Positions 1-9,432 of a DNA stretch of 64,000 nt are shown in pieces. The translations under genes and the position numbers were made by a program. The DNA comes from an uncultured bacterium (lineage in GTDB: Bacteria > Cyanobacteriota > Vampirovibrionia > Gastranaerophilales > Gastranaerophilaceae): positions 3,181 through 67,180 of the forward strand of contig CABQIM010000001.1 in the NCBI GenBank assembly GCA_902464375.1, given 5' to 3'. How positions within the stretch are numbered: the first letter of the stretch is position 1; the number at the start of each line of letters is the position of its first letter. A model generated the notes under the pieces. The model did no database searches. It worked only from the letters and a program-made list of their open reading frames with translations, and was not told where the DNA came from.

Positions 1-828
1 ACAGTGTTCAAACAAGATAGAAGCCATAAGTATTATATAAAACTTTTACCCAAAGCAGAAGAATACAAGTTTTTAGGGCTAATTCCCACTCACAGACACT
101 TGTTCGGAACAGAAAAAGGTGGGCAATTATACTTACTGGGAACAGACATTAACGGCAGAGATGTATTTTCCAGACTTCTATTCGGTGGCAGAATTTCTAT
201 GACCGTAGGATTCTTATCACTGCTAGTAGTATTTCCGATAGGTTTAATTTATGGCGGAATTTCAGGATACTTTGGCGGACTCGTTGATACGCTAATGATG
301 CGATTTGCAGAAGCTATTATGGCAATACCAAGTTTTTACCTTTTAATAATACTTGCAGCCATTTTACCTTCCGGCATGACTAGTATTCAGAGATTTGCTT
401 TAATCGTTATAATTTTGGCTCTGATAGGCTGGGCTGGATTCGCCAGAGTCGTAAGAGGGATGGTTTTATCTATCAAAAACGAAGATTTTGTTCTAGCAGA
501 AAAAACTCTTGGAGCTTCAAATTGGAGAATTATTCTTAAGCACATACTTCCGCAAACAACCAGTTACGTAATCATTGCAATGACATTAAGCATACCGTCT
601 TATATTTTGGCAGAATCAGGTTTAAGTTTTCTTGGATTAGGTATTCAGCAGCCTGATGCAAGCTGGGGGAATATGCTGAAAGAAGCTCAAGAATTTACTA
701 ATATATTATACCGTCCTTGGTTATTATCTCCTGGGGTGCTTATTTTTATTGCTGTATTGGCTTTCAACGTTCTAGGCGATGCGGTGAGAGATATTCTTGA
801 TCCTAAGTCTGAAAAGAGAATGAGATAG
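1..828 (+). CDS. ABC transporter permease, DppC/OppC family (5' end outside window)
   Basis: This is the inner-membrane permease subunit of a peptide/nickel-type ABC importer. The frame is open to the first base of the window; a GTG at position 4 is only an internal valine, because the family normally has one more N-terminal membrane helix before the conserved LGTDxxGRDVxSRLLxGxRIS segment, which is present here (about residues 46-65). About five hydrophobic segments follow. The cytoplasmic EAA loop that contacts the ATPase is visible as EKTLGASNWRIILKHILPQ (about residues 167-185). The C-terminus is complete and ends with a typical ILDPK segment. The partner permease and ATPases would lie upstream, outside the window. 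Family assignment is firm; the substrate cannot be told. Confidence 0.93.
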   Translation, partial: TVFKQDRSHKYYIKLLPKAEEYKFLGLIPTHRHLFGTEKGGQLYLLGTDINGRDVFSRLLFGGRISMTVGFLSLLVVFPIGLIYGGISGYFGGLVDTLMMRFAEAIMAIPSFYLLIILAAILPSGMTSIQRFALIVIILALIGWAGFARVVRGMVLSIKNEDFVLAEKTLGASNWRIILKHILPQTTSYVIIAMTLSIPSYILAESGLSFLGLGIQQPDASWGNMLKEAQEFTNILYRPWLLSPGVLIFIAVLAFNVLGDAVRDILDPKSEKRMR

Positions 829-898
829 AATCACACTTACTAACTAGCAAAAAACTCCATCCCAAAAGCACTACTATCCAATTTTAATAATAAAACAC

Positions 899-1067
899 AT
901 CAATCAATATTAGTGCGTCATTGCGAGCGGAAGCGAAGCAATCCAGTCATCCAGCTTGTAAGTCTATTTTAAAATTTTGGATTGCCGCGAAAATTTTCAA
1001 AGTTTTATGTAAGACTATAGAACCAAAGTCCAAATTTTCTCGCAATGACGCACTAATATTGATTGAT
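899..1067. repeat. Palindromic intergenic element with 29-bp perfect inverted repeats
   Basis: The ends 899-927 and 1039-1067 are perfect reverse complements and contain the core gcgtcattgcgag / ctcgcaatgacgc. The interior has a further partial palindrome around attgccgcgaaaatttt. The same core recurs near 13.43, 19.4, 40.55 and 63.34 kb. No transposase is present, so it looks like a REP/MITE-type non-autonomous element. The open frame running through it is not considered a gene. The rest of the 829-1132 gap holds only the terminator listed next. Confidence 0.8.
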
Positions 1068-1082
1068 ATGCATTATAAAAAA

Positions 1083-1113
1083 AACAACGGGTGGCTGAAA
1101 GCCACCCGTTGTT
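1083..1113 (-). terminator. Rho-independent terminator of the 739-residue coiled-coil gene
   Basis: A 14-bp perfect stem (arms 1083-1096 and 1100-1113) with a 3-nt loop; on the minus strand it is followed by a run of eight T (plus-strand A run ending at 1084). It lies 20 bp beyond the stop codon of the minus-strand gene. Confidence 0.92.
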
Positions 1114-1132
1114 ACACTAAATAAGAAATCTA

Positions 1133-3352
1133 CTAGCCTAAGATATCATTCAAGTCACCGAGGATACCTTCGTGGTTTTGACCGCACTTACATTCACAAG
1201 TTACTTTACCTGTTACATCAACTGTAACCTTGTGGTCCTTAATTGCTGCTAGGATGTCATCCAATTTGTCCATAATCTTATCTAATTTTTCTAACAATTT
1301 TGAATCATCATAGCTGCCGGCATTTTTCTTAATAAAGTCAAGGATATTTTGAACGTTTTGATCAACATGGCCCAACTTATCAAGGATAGCTTTAGTTGTT
1401 ACATTGACAACATCCATCTTAGCGTCAATGTTATCCAAAGTGTTTCCATTTTTCTTAGTCAATTCAATCAATTCCTTCAACATAGCTTCAACAGAACCAA
1501 GATCAACTTTTCCGCCAGTTACCTTGATATTGCCGATTGCATCAATAATTTTGGCTGTGTTTGCATCCATCTTAGCAAGTACTTTATCAAGTAATGCTTC
1601 AAGGTCAGCACCGGTTCCGTTACCACCTTTAATATTCTTGATAGCATCTAAGATTTCTGTCATCTTAACAGTAGTTTCTGTACCGTATTTTTCTAACAAC
1701 TTGTTAGTTGTGTCAATCTTGTCACCGTTCTTAGCGATAGCATCCAAGATTTTTTGTAAATCTTCTTGAGACAAACCGCCGGTTTGAGATTTGTTCAACA
1801 ATTTTTCTAACAATTTATTAGTAACATCGGTCTTAGCATTATTTTGTTCAAGATATTTTTCAATTTTTTCCAAAGCAGCCTTGATATCTTTGTTATCAGG
1901 GAATGCATTTTCAAATTTGTTGATAATCTTATCAAGCTTACCGTTGATTTCATTACCGATTGATTTAATATCACCCAATACTGCTAAGATTGCAGCCAAT
2001 TTTTCTTGAGTTGTACCGTCCATCTTGTCTAACTTAGCCAAGATATTCTTCAATGTTGTATTGCTATCCTTATCGATTTCGATTTGATCACCTTGTTGTT
2101 TAATAACGGTTTGCAACAAGTTTTTCAAATCATCCAAGTAAGCTGTAAGTTGAGATTCACTGCCTGCTCCACCATTCTTGATAGCGTTCAAAATTGCGTT
2201 CAATTGAGCTTTAATGCTTTGACCATTGACTGTAATATTTTCGTTAGTAGCTTCAACCAAAGATGTTAATGTATCTACTGTTGAATTAATATTTGTCAAG
2301 ATTTCAATAATCTTAGCATTATCTTGATTATTTTGCTTCATATCATTTGCAATATTTTTCAAATATGAATTATTTGAAGTCAACAAGTCAATAATCTGAT
2401 CACCATATGTCTTCACATCAATACCCAATTTTTGAATTTCTTTTTTCAATTCATCAATACCTTTTTCGAAAGCAGCAATCAATGCTGATTGATCTTGTTG
2501 AGAAAGTTGAACCTTAATACCAACTTCTTGTTTTACATTAATTTCTTCCGGAGAGCAACTTGTCATAGACGCTGCAGCTGCAACACCCATTGCCGGAACT
2601 GCAACTTTACCAAAGGAAATACCTTTCAACAATTGCAAGACTTTTGGAAGCTCTTTAAAGCCTTTTGCGGCACCAGCACCACCGACAAACATCAATGCAA
2701 TATCAGCAGCATTCATATTGTCAACAAACTCTGCAAAAGATTCAAGTAATTGTCTTTCTGTACCAGTATAGTTTTTAGCAGCATCTCTAATTTTGCCTGC
2801 AGACCAATCACCAACTTCATCAACTGCTTCTGCAGCGTCTGCAACAATACCGATACCTGCTGTATATTTTGCAACTTTTCCTAATGTTTCAGAACCGGTT
2901 GCTTCTGCAACACCTTTCTCAACATTGTGAGCATAATCCTTTGCAACATCTGTTACTGTTTTTGTAGTAGCACCAATCATTGCTCCGGTTGTTTCTACAA
3001 AACCACTACTATTATTCCAAGCATTTGTAAATGTTTTAGCGTACTTAGAAACATCTTTTTTTACTTTGTTAAATGCTTTTTCAAAGAATCCTGGTTCTTC
3101 TTGCGGAATTTGTGGTTCTGCTTTCTTTGTTTGTGAATACTGTTTTTTGCCGTCTTTGCTTTTACCTTTGTTTACAAGAACAAAGTCACCAATTCTAGCT
3201 TCACCTGATGAAAATGCCTCATTCAAAGCTGCTGCTTCTTCCGGTGTTAATTTCAAATTCTTTGCTTCGTTAGAATTAATTTTACCATCCTTCAAAGCAT
3301 TAATAATTTGTTGAGCTTTGTCAGCATTAATTTTGCTAAAGTCTGTTCCCAT
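1133..3352 (-). CDS. Large coiled-coil repeat protein of unknown function
   Basis: 739 residues, not recognised as a known family. The N-terminal ~90 residues are charged and helical. Residues ~90-245 are Ala/Gly-rich with several weakly hydrophobic helices. A short hydrophobic stretch (about 248-265) ends in a lipobox-like AAAASMTSC with Cys266, unusual because it is internal. Residues ~275-715 form a long predicted coiled coil with imperfect repeats of the type LLEKLxK / ILDAIxxI, spaced by Gly-rich breaks. The last 21 residues carry a Cys cluster, CECKCGQNH, followed by an ILG repeat. The ATG is preceded by a good AAGGAGTT ribosome site at about 3367-3374 and the gene has its own terminator, so it is probably monocistronic. 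A surface, secreted or tail-fibre-like structural role is possible but not shown. Confidence 0.85.
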   Translation of the reverse strand: MGTDFSKINADKAQQIINALKDGKINSNEAKNLKLTPEEAAALNEAFSSGEARIGDFVLVNKGKSKDGKKQYSQTKKAEPQIPQEEPGFFEKAFNKVKKDVSKYAKTFTNAWNNSSGFVETTGAMIGATTKTVTDVAKDYAHNVEKGVAEATGSETLGKVAKYTAGIGIVADAAEAVDEVGDWSAGKIRDAAKNYTGTERQLLESFAEFVDNMNAADIALMFVGGAGAAKGFKELPKVLQLLKGISFGKVAVPAMGVAAAASMTSCSPEEINVKQEVGIKVQLSQQDQSALIAAFEKGIDELKKEIQKLGIDVKTYGDQIIDLLTSNNSYLKNIANDMKQNNQDNAKIIEILTNINSTVDTLTSLVEATNENITVNGQSIKAQLNAILNAIKNGGAGSESQLTAYLDDLKNLLQTVIKQQGDQIEIDKDSNTTLKNILAKLDKMDGTTQEKLAAILAVLGDIKSIGNEINGKLDKIINKFENAFPDNKDIKAALEKIEKYLEQNNAKTDVTNKLLEKLLNKSQTGGLSQEDLQKILDAIAKNGDKIDTTNKLLEKYGTETTVKMTEILDAIKNIKGGNGTGADLEALLDKVLAKMDANTAKIIDAIGNIKVTGGKVDLGSVEAMLKELIELTKKNGNTLDNIDAKMDVVNVTTKAILDKLGHVDQNVQNILDFIKKNAGSYDDSKLLEKLDKIMDKLDDILAAIKDHKVTVDVTGKVTCECKCGQNHEGILGDLNDILG

Positions 3353-3607
3353 AGTAGTTGTAACTCCTTTCTTTAATTCTTATAACAATACAATCCTACT
3401 TTGGTATGTATAACGGCATTTTTTTCAAAAACTTTAGGATTTTTAAAAGTATTGTTACAAAAATTTACAATACACGGCTGTATTGCAGTAATAGTCCTCT
3501 TGTGTTTATCAGATGTTTATATAAAAAATTTTTAGATTTCAAATTTGACAGTTTATTAAGAAATTGTTACAAAGAGTTGATAAATGTACGTTCTTTATGC
3601 TAAACCT

Positions 3608-3761
3608 CTACCTCACCCTAGCCCTCTCCTGCTAGGAGAGGGAATAACCACCACTTGTTTTCTTGTTTACAAAAAATAAAAATATTTTAATTCTTTATAT
3701 CAGAATATGTTAACAAAGTGCATGTTCCCTCTCCTAGCAGGAGAGGGCTAGGGTGAGGTAG
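3608..3761. repeat. REPIN-like element: two inverted 35-bp repeats, each with an internal palindrome
   Basis: Arms 3608-3642 and 3727-3761 are perfect reverse complements over 35 bp and are separated by 84 bp of AT-rich sequence. Each arm also contains a self-complementary core ccctctcctgctaggaga. The same arm sequence is found four times in the tandem array at 13.7-14.3 kb. The rest of the 3353-3996 gap shows no convincing gene; it must hold the promoters of the two divergent flanking genes. Confidence 0.85.
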
Positions 3762-3996
3762 AAAAGTACAGAAGTATTACCTCACCAACGTCCCAATAAA
3801 TCTCACAATGTCTAAGACTTCCAATAACACTAAAAAGAACTAACTACCCTTGTAAATCGAACATCTTTTTGTTAAATTATAAGAGTGTATTGAGCAGTGT
3901 GTATTCATTGTAAATAAATGTAAAGTTCATGCCTTAAAAATAGCAAAAAATAATTTTTTAGGAACTTTAAATATATAGTTACCAGATGGGGTTCGT

Positions 3997-5070
3997 ATGA
4001 TTAGACCGATTAAACTAGCAGAAAATAATCTTAGATTTGGGGCGAAACCGGAGAAGAAAGAAAGCGGTGAGGCTGAATCACGCATTCTTCCAAACACTCT
4101 TAAAACAAGGGTTGAGCAAAAATTTCAAAAGACAAGCAACGCTATTTTACAATATCCGGTTAAAGGATTAAGAGGAGATGTAAACTCAGATTTTTATGAA
4201 TTTCTATCAATGGGAATCGTTCCTTATTTGATTGGTAGCGGCATGTTCATGGGACTATTTAACATGCTTAAAGACTTAAACCCAAAATCTCAAAAAATCG
4301 CTAGTTTGAATGGTAACAAAATGGCTTTGGGAGTTGTTTTATACGGTCTTATGAAAACACTTTCAAACGATTTGGTAACAAGACCTGTTTACTGGGGAAC
4401 CGGAATTGATATAGAACTTCCGATTGAGCATGTTTACTATCCGCTTCCTAAAGAAGCCGGCGAAGCAGCTAATATAATCCCTCAAATTCAACAAAGAAAA
4501 GTTTACGACAGTAGAGAATTTTTCAGAAAAGACCTAATCCAAAAAGATTATGGAATTGATTATTATAACAAAATCGCCAAAAAAATTGGCTTAGGCGAAG
4601 ATTTAAACGATTCTGTAACAGAAACAACTCCAATTATTCAAAGCGTTGTTTCTACTACAAAAACAGCTAAGAGCCTTTCTTCTTATGCTTGGGCAGGTGT
4701 CGGAGTTGGTTTAGCAGTACAAAACAGCTGGAGCAATTTCTTTGATGCAATTGCGAACAGAAAACGTCATGTTGCAAAACCTAATGAAGGTTTAGCAACT
4801 AAATTTGGCAGTCGTATGAAAAATGCCGGTGAAAACTTTGTTAACATTTCAAAAACATTCGGCAAATCTTTTGCTCAAGCTTGTAAAACACTTTGGACAG
4901 GAGAAGCAGGTAAGAGCGGATTTATGAAACATGCCGGCAAAGCTTGGTTATTATTCACGGCAGCTTTAACTATCGGTAGTACTGCAAACGTTATACATAA
5001 GGCTAAACATATGGGCAAATTGGCAAATAAAGATATTATGGACAAATCTAAAGAAAGTACGGTGATTTAG
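3997..5070 (+). CDS. Unknown membrane protein, first gene of a three-gene operon
   Basis: 357 residues, no recognised family. Hydrophobic segments that could cross a membrane lie at about 67-90, 108-122, 229-245 and 320-338. There is no signal peptide; the N-terminus instead carries a short LRFGA motif at residues 12-16, similar to motifs in four other proteins of the window. A DFYEF stretch (about 64-68) resembles ADFWEF in the unknown protein at 30113-31375, and the two proteins share overall layout (basic N-terminus, helical hydrophobic core, Lys-rich loops), suggesting distant paralogy. The next gene starts one base after the stop, so the two are translationally linked. Function unknown; a role linked to the glycosidase at the end of the operon is only inference. 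Confidence 0.82.
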   Translation: MIRPIKLAENNLRFGAKPEKKESGEAESRILPNTLKTRVEQKFQKTSNAILQYPVKGLRGDVNSDFYEFLSMGIVPYLIGSGMFMGLFNMLKDLNPKSQKIASLNGNKMALGVVLYGLMKTLSNDLVTRPVYWGTGIDIELPIEHVYYPLPKEAGEAANIIPQIQQRKVYDSREFFRKDLIQKDYGIDYYNKIAKKIGLGEDLNDSVTETTPIIQSVVSTTKTAKSLSSYAWAGVGVGLAVQNSWSNFFDAIANRKRHVAKPNEGLATKFGSRMKNAGENFVNISKTFGKSFAQACKTLWTGEAGKSGFMKHAGKAWLLFTAALTIGSTANVIHKAKHMGKLANKDIMDKSKESTVI

Positions 5071-5071
5071 T

Positions 5072-7627
5072 ATGGCTATAAATCCTATTATTCCAAATAA
5101 CATTGATAATACTAAATCTCACAAACCTTATCGTGAAGCGACAGGTACTATTAGAACTGACAATGACGTTAAACCGCTTCCGGCGCAAGGTCACTTGGTT
5201 CATGATTCTTTAGTAACAGTTCCAAAATATTTCATCAAGGATATCGCTTATGATATGAAAGCTGTAAAAGATGGTTTTCAAGGTAACGCAAATGACCACC
5301 AATTAGGCAGACTCAATGATGTTGGCTTAAAACTTGGCGGTATCGGAATTGCAACGATGTTAGCAGCAAGAACCAAAAATCCTATGCTTAGAATAATGGA
5401 ATACACCGGCTTGGGCGCATTCCTAGCATCTATGTCATTGTATCCAAAAGTTGCAATTAACGCACCATCAAGAATTGTACAAGGTTTTGATATCGGTAAA
5501 GAATATATTGACGACCAAGGACGAAAGAAGACAGTTTTACAAGACCCTAACTACGTACCGTTTGATATGTACCAAGGAGATTACCCTGGAGAAGATTTAG
5601 ACGTTATTGGTGACAGAATGGGTATTCCAAGAGGAATTAAAAACCGTAACGACTTAATCAAAGAACAAATGAGAAAAATCGCTATCCAAAATAACACATT
5701 ATGGATGATGACTGCCGGTGTTGCAACACCTGTAATTGCTGCTCTGATGTGTTGTGGATTAGAAAAAGTAATTTCTCCGGCTTTAGAAAGCGCTAGAAAT
5801 GTAAAATACAATTCTCAAATCAAAAACGCTTTAACAAAAACTGAAAATATGTCAGAAGATGTGGCTTCAATTTCTGCAAACAAATTGAGCAAAGAAGTTC
5901 AAAAAATTGTTGAAAATTATAAAGGCAAAGAATTACCTGAAGCTGAATTCAATAATTTAGTAAAAATATTCACTACAGAAATGGACGCAAACGCATCTGA
6001 AGGTATTAAAGATGATTTAGCAAAACTTTTCAGAACTGGCAATTCTTATTCTTTACAAGAAAATGCTTCTGATAAGGTAATAAATTCTATCAAAAAGAAT
6101 ATTCCTTCCAGAAACAAAGCTGTTTTAGAAAAAGTATTCGTTCCGACAAAAGAAGAAGCCGCTTCTATTCTTAACAAATACGGCAAAGAAGTTACAGCAG
6201 AACAATTAATGAACATCAAAGGCGAATTCAGACAATTGTTTGAAAGCAAAATGGCTGCTGAAAAAGGTGTATCACAAGAAGCTTTAAAAGCATATCAGAA
6301 TGAAGTTTTAGAAAAGATTTCAAGCAAATTACAAAGACATCCGGCTCAAGCGGTTGATGAAGCAAAAATCAAGAGCGTTGTTGATTTTGCCAAGGTTATC
6401 GGTGAATTCAAAGACAATCAAAAAGTTCTTGATAAATGCAAATCTTTCAAAGTTGAATATGCACCGGAAACTATTTTAGCAAAATCTTACGGCAAATTTG
6501 AAAGCACATTACTTGACGTTTTGGGTATCAAATTCAAAGATTTGAAACAAATGCGTCAATCTGATAAATATGCTCAAGAAATTCTTGATAAAAAGTTACA
6601 AGAATTAGTAAAAGACGAAACTAAGTACCAAAAAGCAGTGGAAAAACTTACTAAAGTTATGAGTGATATGGAAATTAAGCTTAATGGAAAAAGTGAAGCT
6701 GATTCTCACTTAAAAGACTTGATTACAGGTATTGAAAATAATTATAACAACACAGCTAAACGTTTGAACAATATTGGCGAATTCAAAAACACTATCGATA
6801 AACTTGTAAAAGAAGATGTTTCAACATTGTCTAACTCTGTTACTAATAGACAAGAGTTATTTGATATATTGGATGGTGTGAAAAAGAGCAAATATGCCGG
6901 TGTAAATTATTGGGGTCTAAGTGACGCAGAACAAGTTCAATATGCAAAAGATAACGCTAAAGGCGTTGGTTCTTCTAAAAATCTTGAAATTTCCAGAATT
7001 ATTGAACGTTATCAAGGTGCTAAAAATTCTTTCAACAGAGTGTTGCATATGCTTGATACATACAAACGTCCGGAAGCTGATGGAGAATATGCAAAATCAG
7101 TATTAGCAAAAGGTAAAGAAGCTATATTGCGTGCTACATCTTCTGATCATACAATGAAATTAAATACTGTTAACAATCCTGAATATTACAAAGACATTAT
7201 GCGCACAGTTTGGGATTCAAACAATATTCAGGAAAGCACTAAAGAAGCTATGAAACTATCTAGCGATTTATCAACAGGTGATGTTTCAGGCAGATTTGCT
7301 AAATACTTGAAACGTTTCCAAGATGTAATCGGCAATAACAACATTGATTTTACAAAGCCATACCACATTATTGATGGCAATGCGCCAAAACAATATACTA
7401 AATCAGAAATAACAAGAATGTCTAAATTTAACCTTGTTGCACAAAATTCTGTAGACTTGGTTAAGAATGCAGCAGAAAGAAGATATGGTAACCAAAAATG
7501 GTTAAGAATAGCTTCCGCTATCGGCGGAACTGTAGTTGGTGCAACAATACTTGCACAATTTGGATTCGGAAAAATAAGAAACCCTCATAATATAGAGAAG
7601 CAGGTGAGTGATGATGCAAATATCTAA
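5072..7627 (+). CDS. Unknown 851-residue protein with terminal membrane segments and a long coiled coil
   Basis: Not recognised. Hydrophobic segments occur near the N-terminus (about 84-105 and 110-126), at about 208-230 (containing a CC pair) and near the C-terminus (about 812-835). In between, about 560 Lys/Glu-rich residues are predicted helical and coiled coil. This gives a protein anchored at both ends with a large extended middle. It starts 1 bp after the upstream stop and its 3' end overlaps the glycosidase gene, so all three are probably made from one mRNA. The middle part is rich in KxxE heptads and lacks Cys apart from one residue, as in structural or tethering proteins. No catalytic motif was seen. 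Confidence 0.83.
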   Translation: MAINPIIPNNIDNTKSHKPYREATGTIRTDNDVKPLPAQGHLVHDSLVTVPKYFIKDIAYDMKAVKDGFQGNANDHQLGRLNDVGLKLGGIGIATMLAARTKNPMLRIMEYTGLGAFLASMSLYPKVAINAPSRIVQGFDIGKEYIDDQGRKKTVLQDPNYVPFDMYQGDYPGEDLDVIGDRMGIPRGIKNRNDLIKEQMRKIAIQNNTLWMMTAGVATPVIAALMCCGLEKVISPALESARNVKYNSQIKNALTKTENMSEDVASISANKLSKEVQKIVENYKGKELPEAEFNNLVKIFTTEMDANASEGIKDDLAKLFRTGNSYSLQENASDKVINSIKKNIPSRNKAVLEKVFVPTKEEAASILNKYGKEVTAEQLMNIKGEFRQLFESKMAAEKGVSQEALKAYQNEVLEKISSKLQRHPAQAVDEAKIKSVVDFAKVIGEFKDNQKVLDKCKSFKVEYAPETILAKSYGKFESTLLDVLGIKFKDLKQMRQSDKYAQEILDKKLQELVKDETKYQKAVEKLTKVMSDMEIKLNGKSEADSHLKDLITGIENNYNNTAKRLNNIGEFKNTIDKLVKEDVSTLSNSVTNRQELFDILDGVKKSKYAGVNYWGLSDAEQVQYAKDNAKGVGSSKNLEISRIIERYQGAKNSFNRVLHMLDTYKRPEADGEYAKSVLAKGKEAILRATSSDHTMKLNTVNNPEYYKDIMRTVWDSNNIQESTKEAMKLSSDLSTGDVSGRFAKYLKRFQDVIGNNNIDFTKPYHIIDGNAPKQYTKSEITRMSKFNLVAQNSVDLVKNAAERRYGNQKWLRIASAIGGTVVGATILAQFGFGKIRNPHNIEKQVSDDANI

Positions 7628-9377
7628 GATTATGCCTATTAATTTCAGAGCAGTAGCCCCACAACAACAAGTTGAAACTGCTAAAGGACAAGAAACAAAG
7701 AATATTGATAGTGAAATTTCCGCTAAATATTTACAGAATCTTGCCTTGATGAACGCTGCTTCTGTAAAAAAAGTTGATTTGAAGGCAACTAAAACAGAAC
7801 CTTATCAAAACAACCTCAGAAGTATGATTCAAAACAACGAATCTGTTATGATGGCTATTGTACCGAGAACTTTCACTGCAGAAGATTTAAACGGAGATGA
7901 CAAAGTTACATTATCCACAGGAGAAAAGAACGGCACTCTATTGAGCGCTATATCAAGACTTGACGAACTTAAGAACGATGGCATTAACACAATACACATT
8001 TTACCAATCCATCCTACCGGAAAGAAAAATGCAATGGGTACAGCGGGTTCTTTATATTCTCCTGCTAAATATGTAACTGAAGATGGTCATTTGGCAATTG
8101 ACCCGATGATTATTGACCAAAACGACCCAAGAACTCCTGATGAACAATTCAAAGCATTTATTGACGAATGCCACAAACGTAACATAAAAGTTATGCTAGA
8201 TTTACCAAGTTGTGCTTCCGTAGATATGTTTGAAGCAGAACCTGAGCTTATGGCATACGGCAGAAACGGTGAAGATAAAACTCCACAAGGCTGGGCTGAT
8301 ATCAGAATGTTCGAACCTTGGGCAGATGAAGCTCAAAGAACTTTGAATCCTAAGTTATTAGAAATGCATAAACAATATGTAGATGCTTGTATTGACTTAG
8401 GTTTGGATGGAATCAGAGCGGATGTTGCCAGAGCGAAACCTCCTGAATTTTGGGATGAGTTAATCAGATATTCGCATGAAAAAGATCCGCAATTTGCTTG
8501 GTTAGCAGAAAGCTATACTTATGAATGTGCTTCTCCGATGGTAAATATGCCGTATGATAGACCGGAAGATTTGCTAAAAGCAGGCTTTGATGAGTATTAC
8601 GGACAATATCACATTTTCCACGATTGGAGAAATGCTTCAGAATTTGACGATTATGTAAAATTCAATCTTGATTTGTCACACAAATTGCCTGCAGGTAAAA
8701 GTGTTATCGGTTCATTTCTAACACACGATGACAGCTCTTCAATGATACATGGCGGAGAAAATTTCTGCAAATTAACAACAGTTTTGCAATCAACAATCCC
8801 AATGTGCAATCCATACTTTATTGATGGATTCCAAACCGGCGATTATTACGATTACAAATACCGTAATACAGAAAACATTGAATCTTACAACGGCAATACA
8901 TTGATGAACGAACACAGATATCGTTTAGCATTGTTCAATTTATCAAGAAAACCGGGTGGTGATTGTCCTGATATCGAAAGAGTTATGCGTGGTACTTTGA
9001 AAATGAGAAGTGAAAACCTTGATGTTCTTGCTGACAAAAATAGTAGCTTTATCGAATTAGACAAACGTGAAGACAGAAACGACCAAATTATTGCATATGC
9101 AAGACACAACAGCAAAAATGGCAGAACAATACTTGTTGTGGCTAATAAAAATCCAAATAGAAATGTAACAGGTATTGTTGAAATTCCTGGATTAAAGGAA
9201 ACACAAAAACTTAAAAATATGGTTCCTGAATATGGTGATACAAGCGAATTCCAAGTTGATGAAGATGAACTTAGAGTAAACCTTGCACCATGTGACGCTT
9301 ATGTTTTTGAAATTGATACTCCTAATATTGAAGAAGATAGAAAAGAACATGCTTTTAAACAAAAAGTTAATGATTAA
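7614..9377 (+). CDS. Alpha-amylase family (GH13-type) glycoside hydrolase
   Basis: 587 residues with a GH13 TIM barrel. The four conserved regions can be read: MLDLP (~194-198), GIRADVARA with nucleophile Asp270, LAESY with acid/base Glu299, and FLTHDD with His371/Asp372. The enzyme should act on alpha-glucans or related sugars. An EF-hand-like loop, DLNGDDKVTL (91-100), precedes the barrel but lacks Glu at position 12. A beta-sandwich-like domain follows from about residue 500. There is no signal peptide; an INFRA motif stands at residues 9-13. Three start codons occur in a row (GTG 7608, ATG 7611, ATG 7614); the AGGTG at 7602-7606 best serves 7614. The 5' end overlaps the upstream gene by 14 bp. 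Family firm, exact substrate unknown. Confidence 0.9.
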   Translation: MQISKIMPINFRAVAPQQQVETAKGQETKNIDSEISAKYLQNLALMNAASVKKVDLKATKTEPYQNNLRSMIQNNESVMMAIVPRTFTAEDLNGDDKVTLSTGEKNGTLLSAISRLDELKNDGINTIHILPIHPTGKKNAMGTAGSLYSPAKYVTEDGHLAIDPMIIDQNDPRTPDEQFKAFIDECHKRNIKVMLDLPSCASVDMFEAEPELMAYGRNGEDKTPQGWADIRMFEPWADEAQRTLNPKLLEMHKQYVDACIDLGLDGIRADVARAKPPEFWDELIRYSHEKDPQFAWLAESYTYECASPMVNMPYDRPEDLLKAGFDEYYGQYHIFHDWRNASEFDDYVKFNLDLSHKLPAGKSVIGSFLTHDDSSSMIHGGENFCKLTTVLQSTIPMCNPYFIDGFQTGDYYDYKYRNTENIESYNGNTLMNEHRYRLALFNLSRKPGGDCPDIERVMRGTLKMRSENLDVLADKNSSFIELDKREDRNDQIIAYARHNSKNGRTILVVANKNPNRNVTGIVEIPGLKETQKLKNMVPEYGDTSEFQVDEDELRVNLAPCDAYVFEIDTPNIEEDRKEHAFKQKVND

Positions 9378-9385
9378 ATATTAAA

Positions 9386-9424
9386 TAAAAAAAAGAACAC
9401 TGGCATGCCGGTATTCTTTTTTTT
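9386..9424. terminator. Bidirectional terminator between convergent genes
   Basis: An imperfect stem (aaaagaacactggca paired with tgccggtattctttt) is flanked by an A run on the left and a T run on the right, so it can stop transcription from both the glycosidase operon and the acetyltransferase gene. Confidence 0.85.
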
Positions 9425-9432
9425 ATCATTAT

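Noticed and set aside
921..1124. 67-codon open frame between the permease and the coiled-coil gene
   Set aside because: It runs through the inverted repeat element and the terminator of the neighbouring gene, and has no ribosome site.
1349..3314. Several open frames on the plus strand opposite the coiled-coil gene
   Set aside because: They mirror the repetitive codons of the real minus-strand gene and lack ribosome sites.
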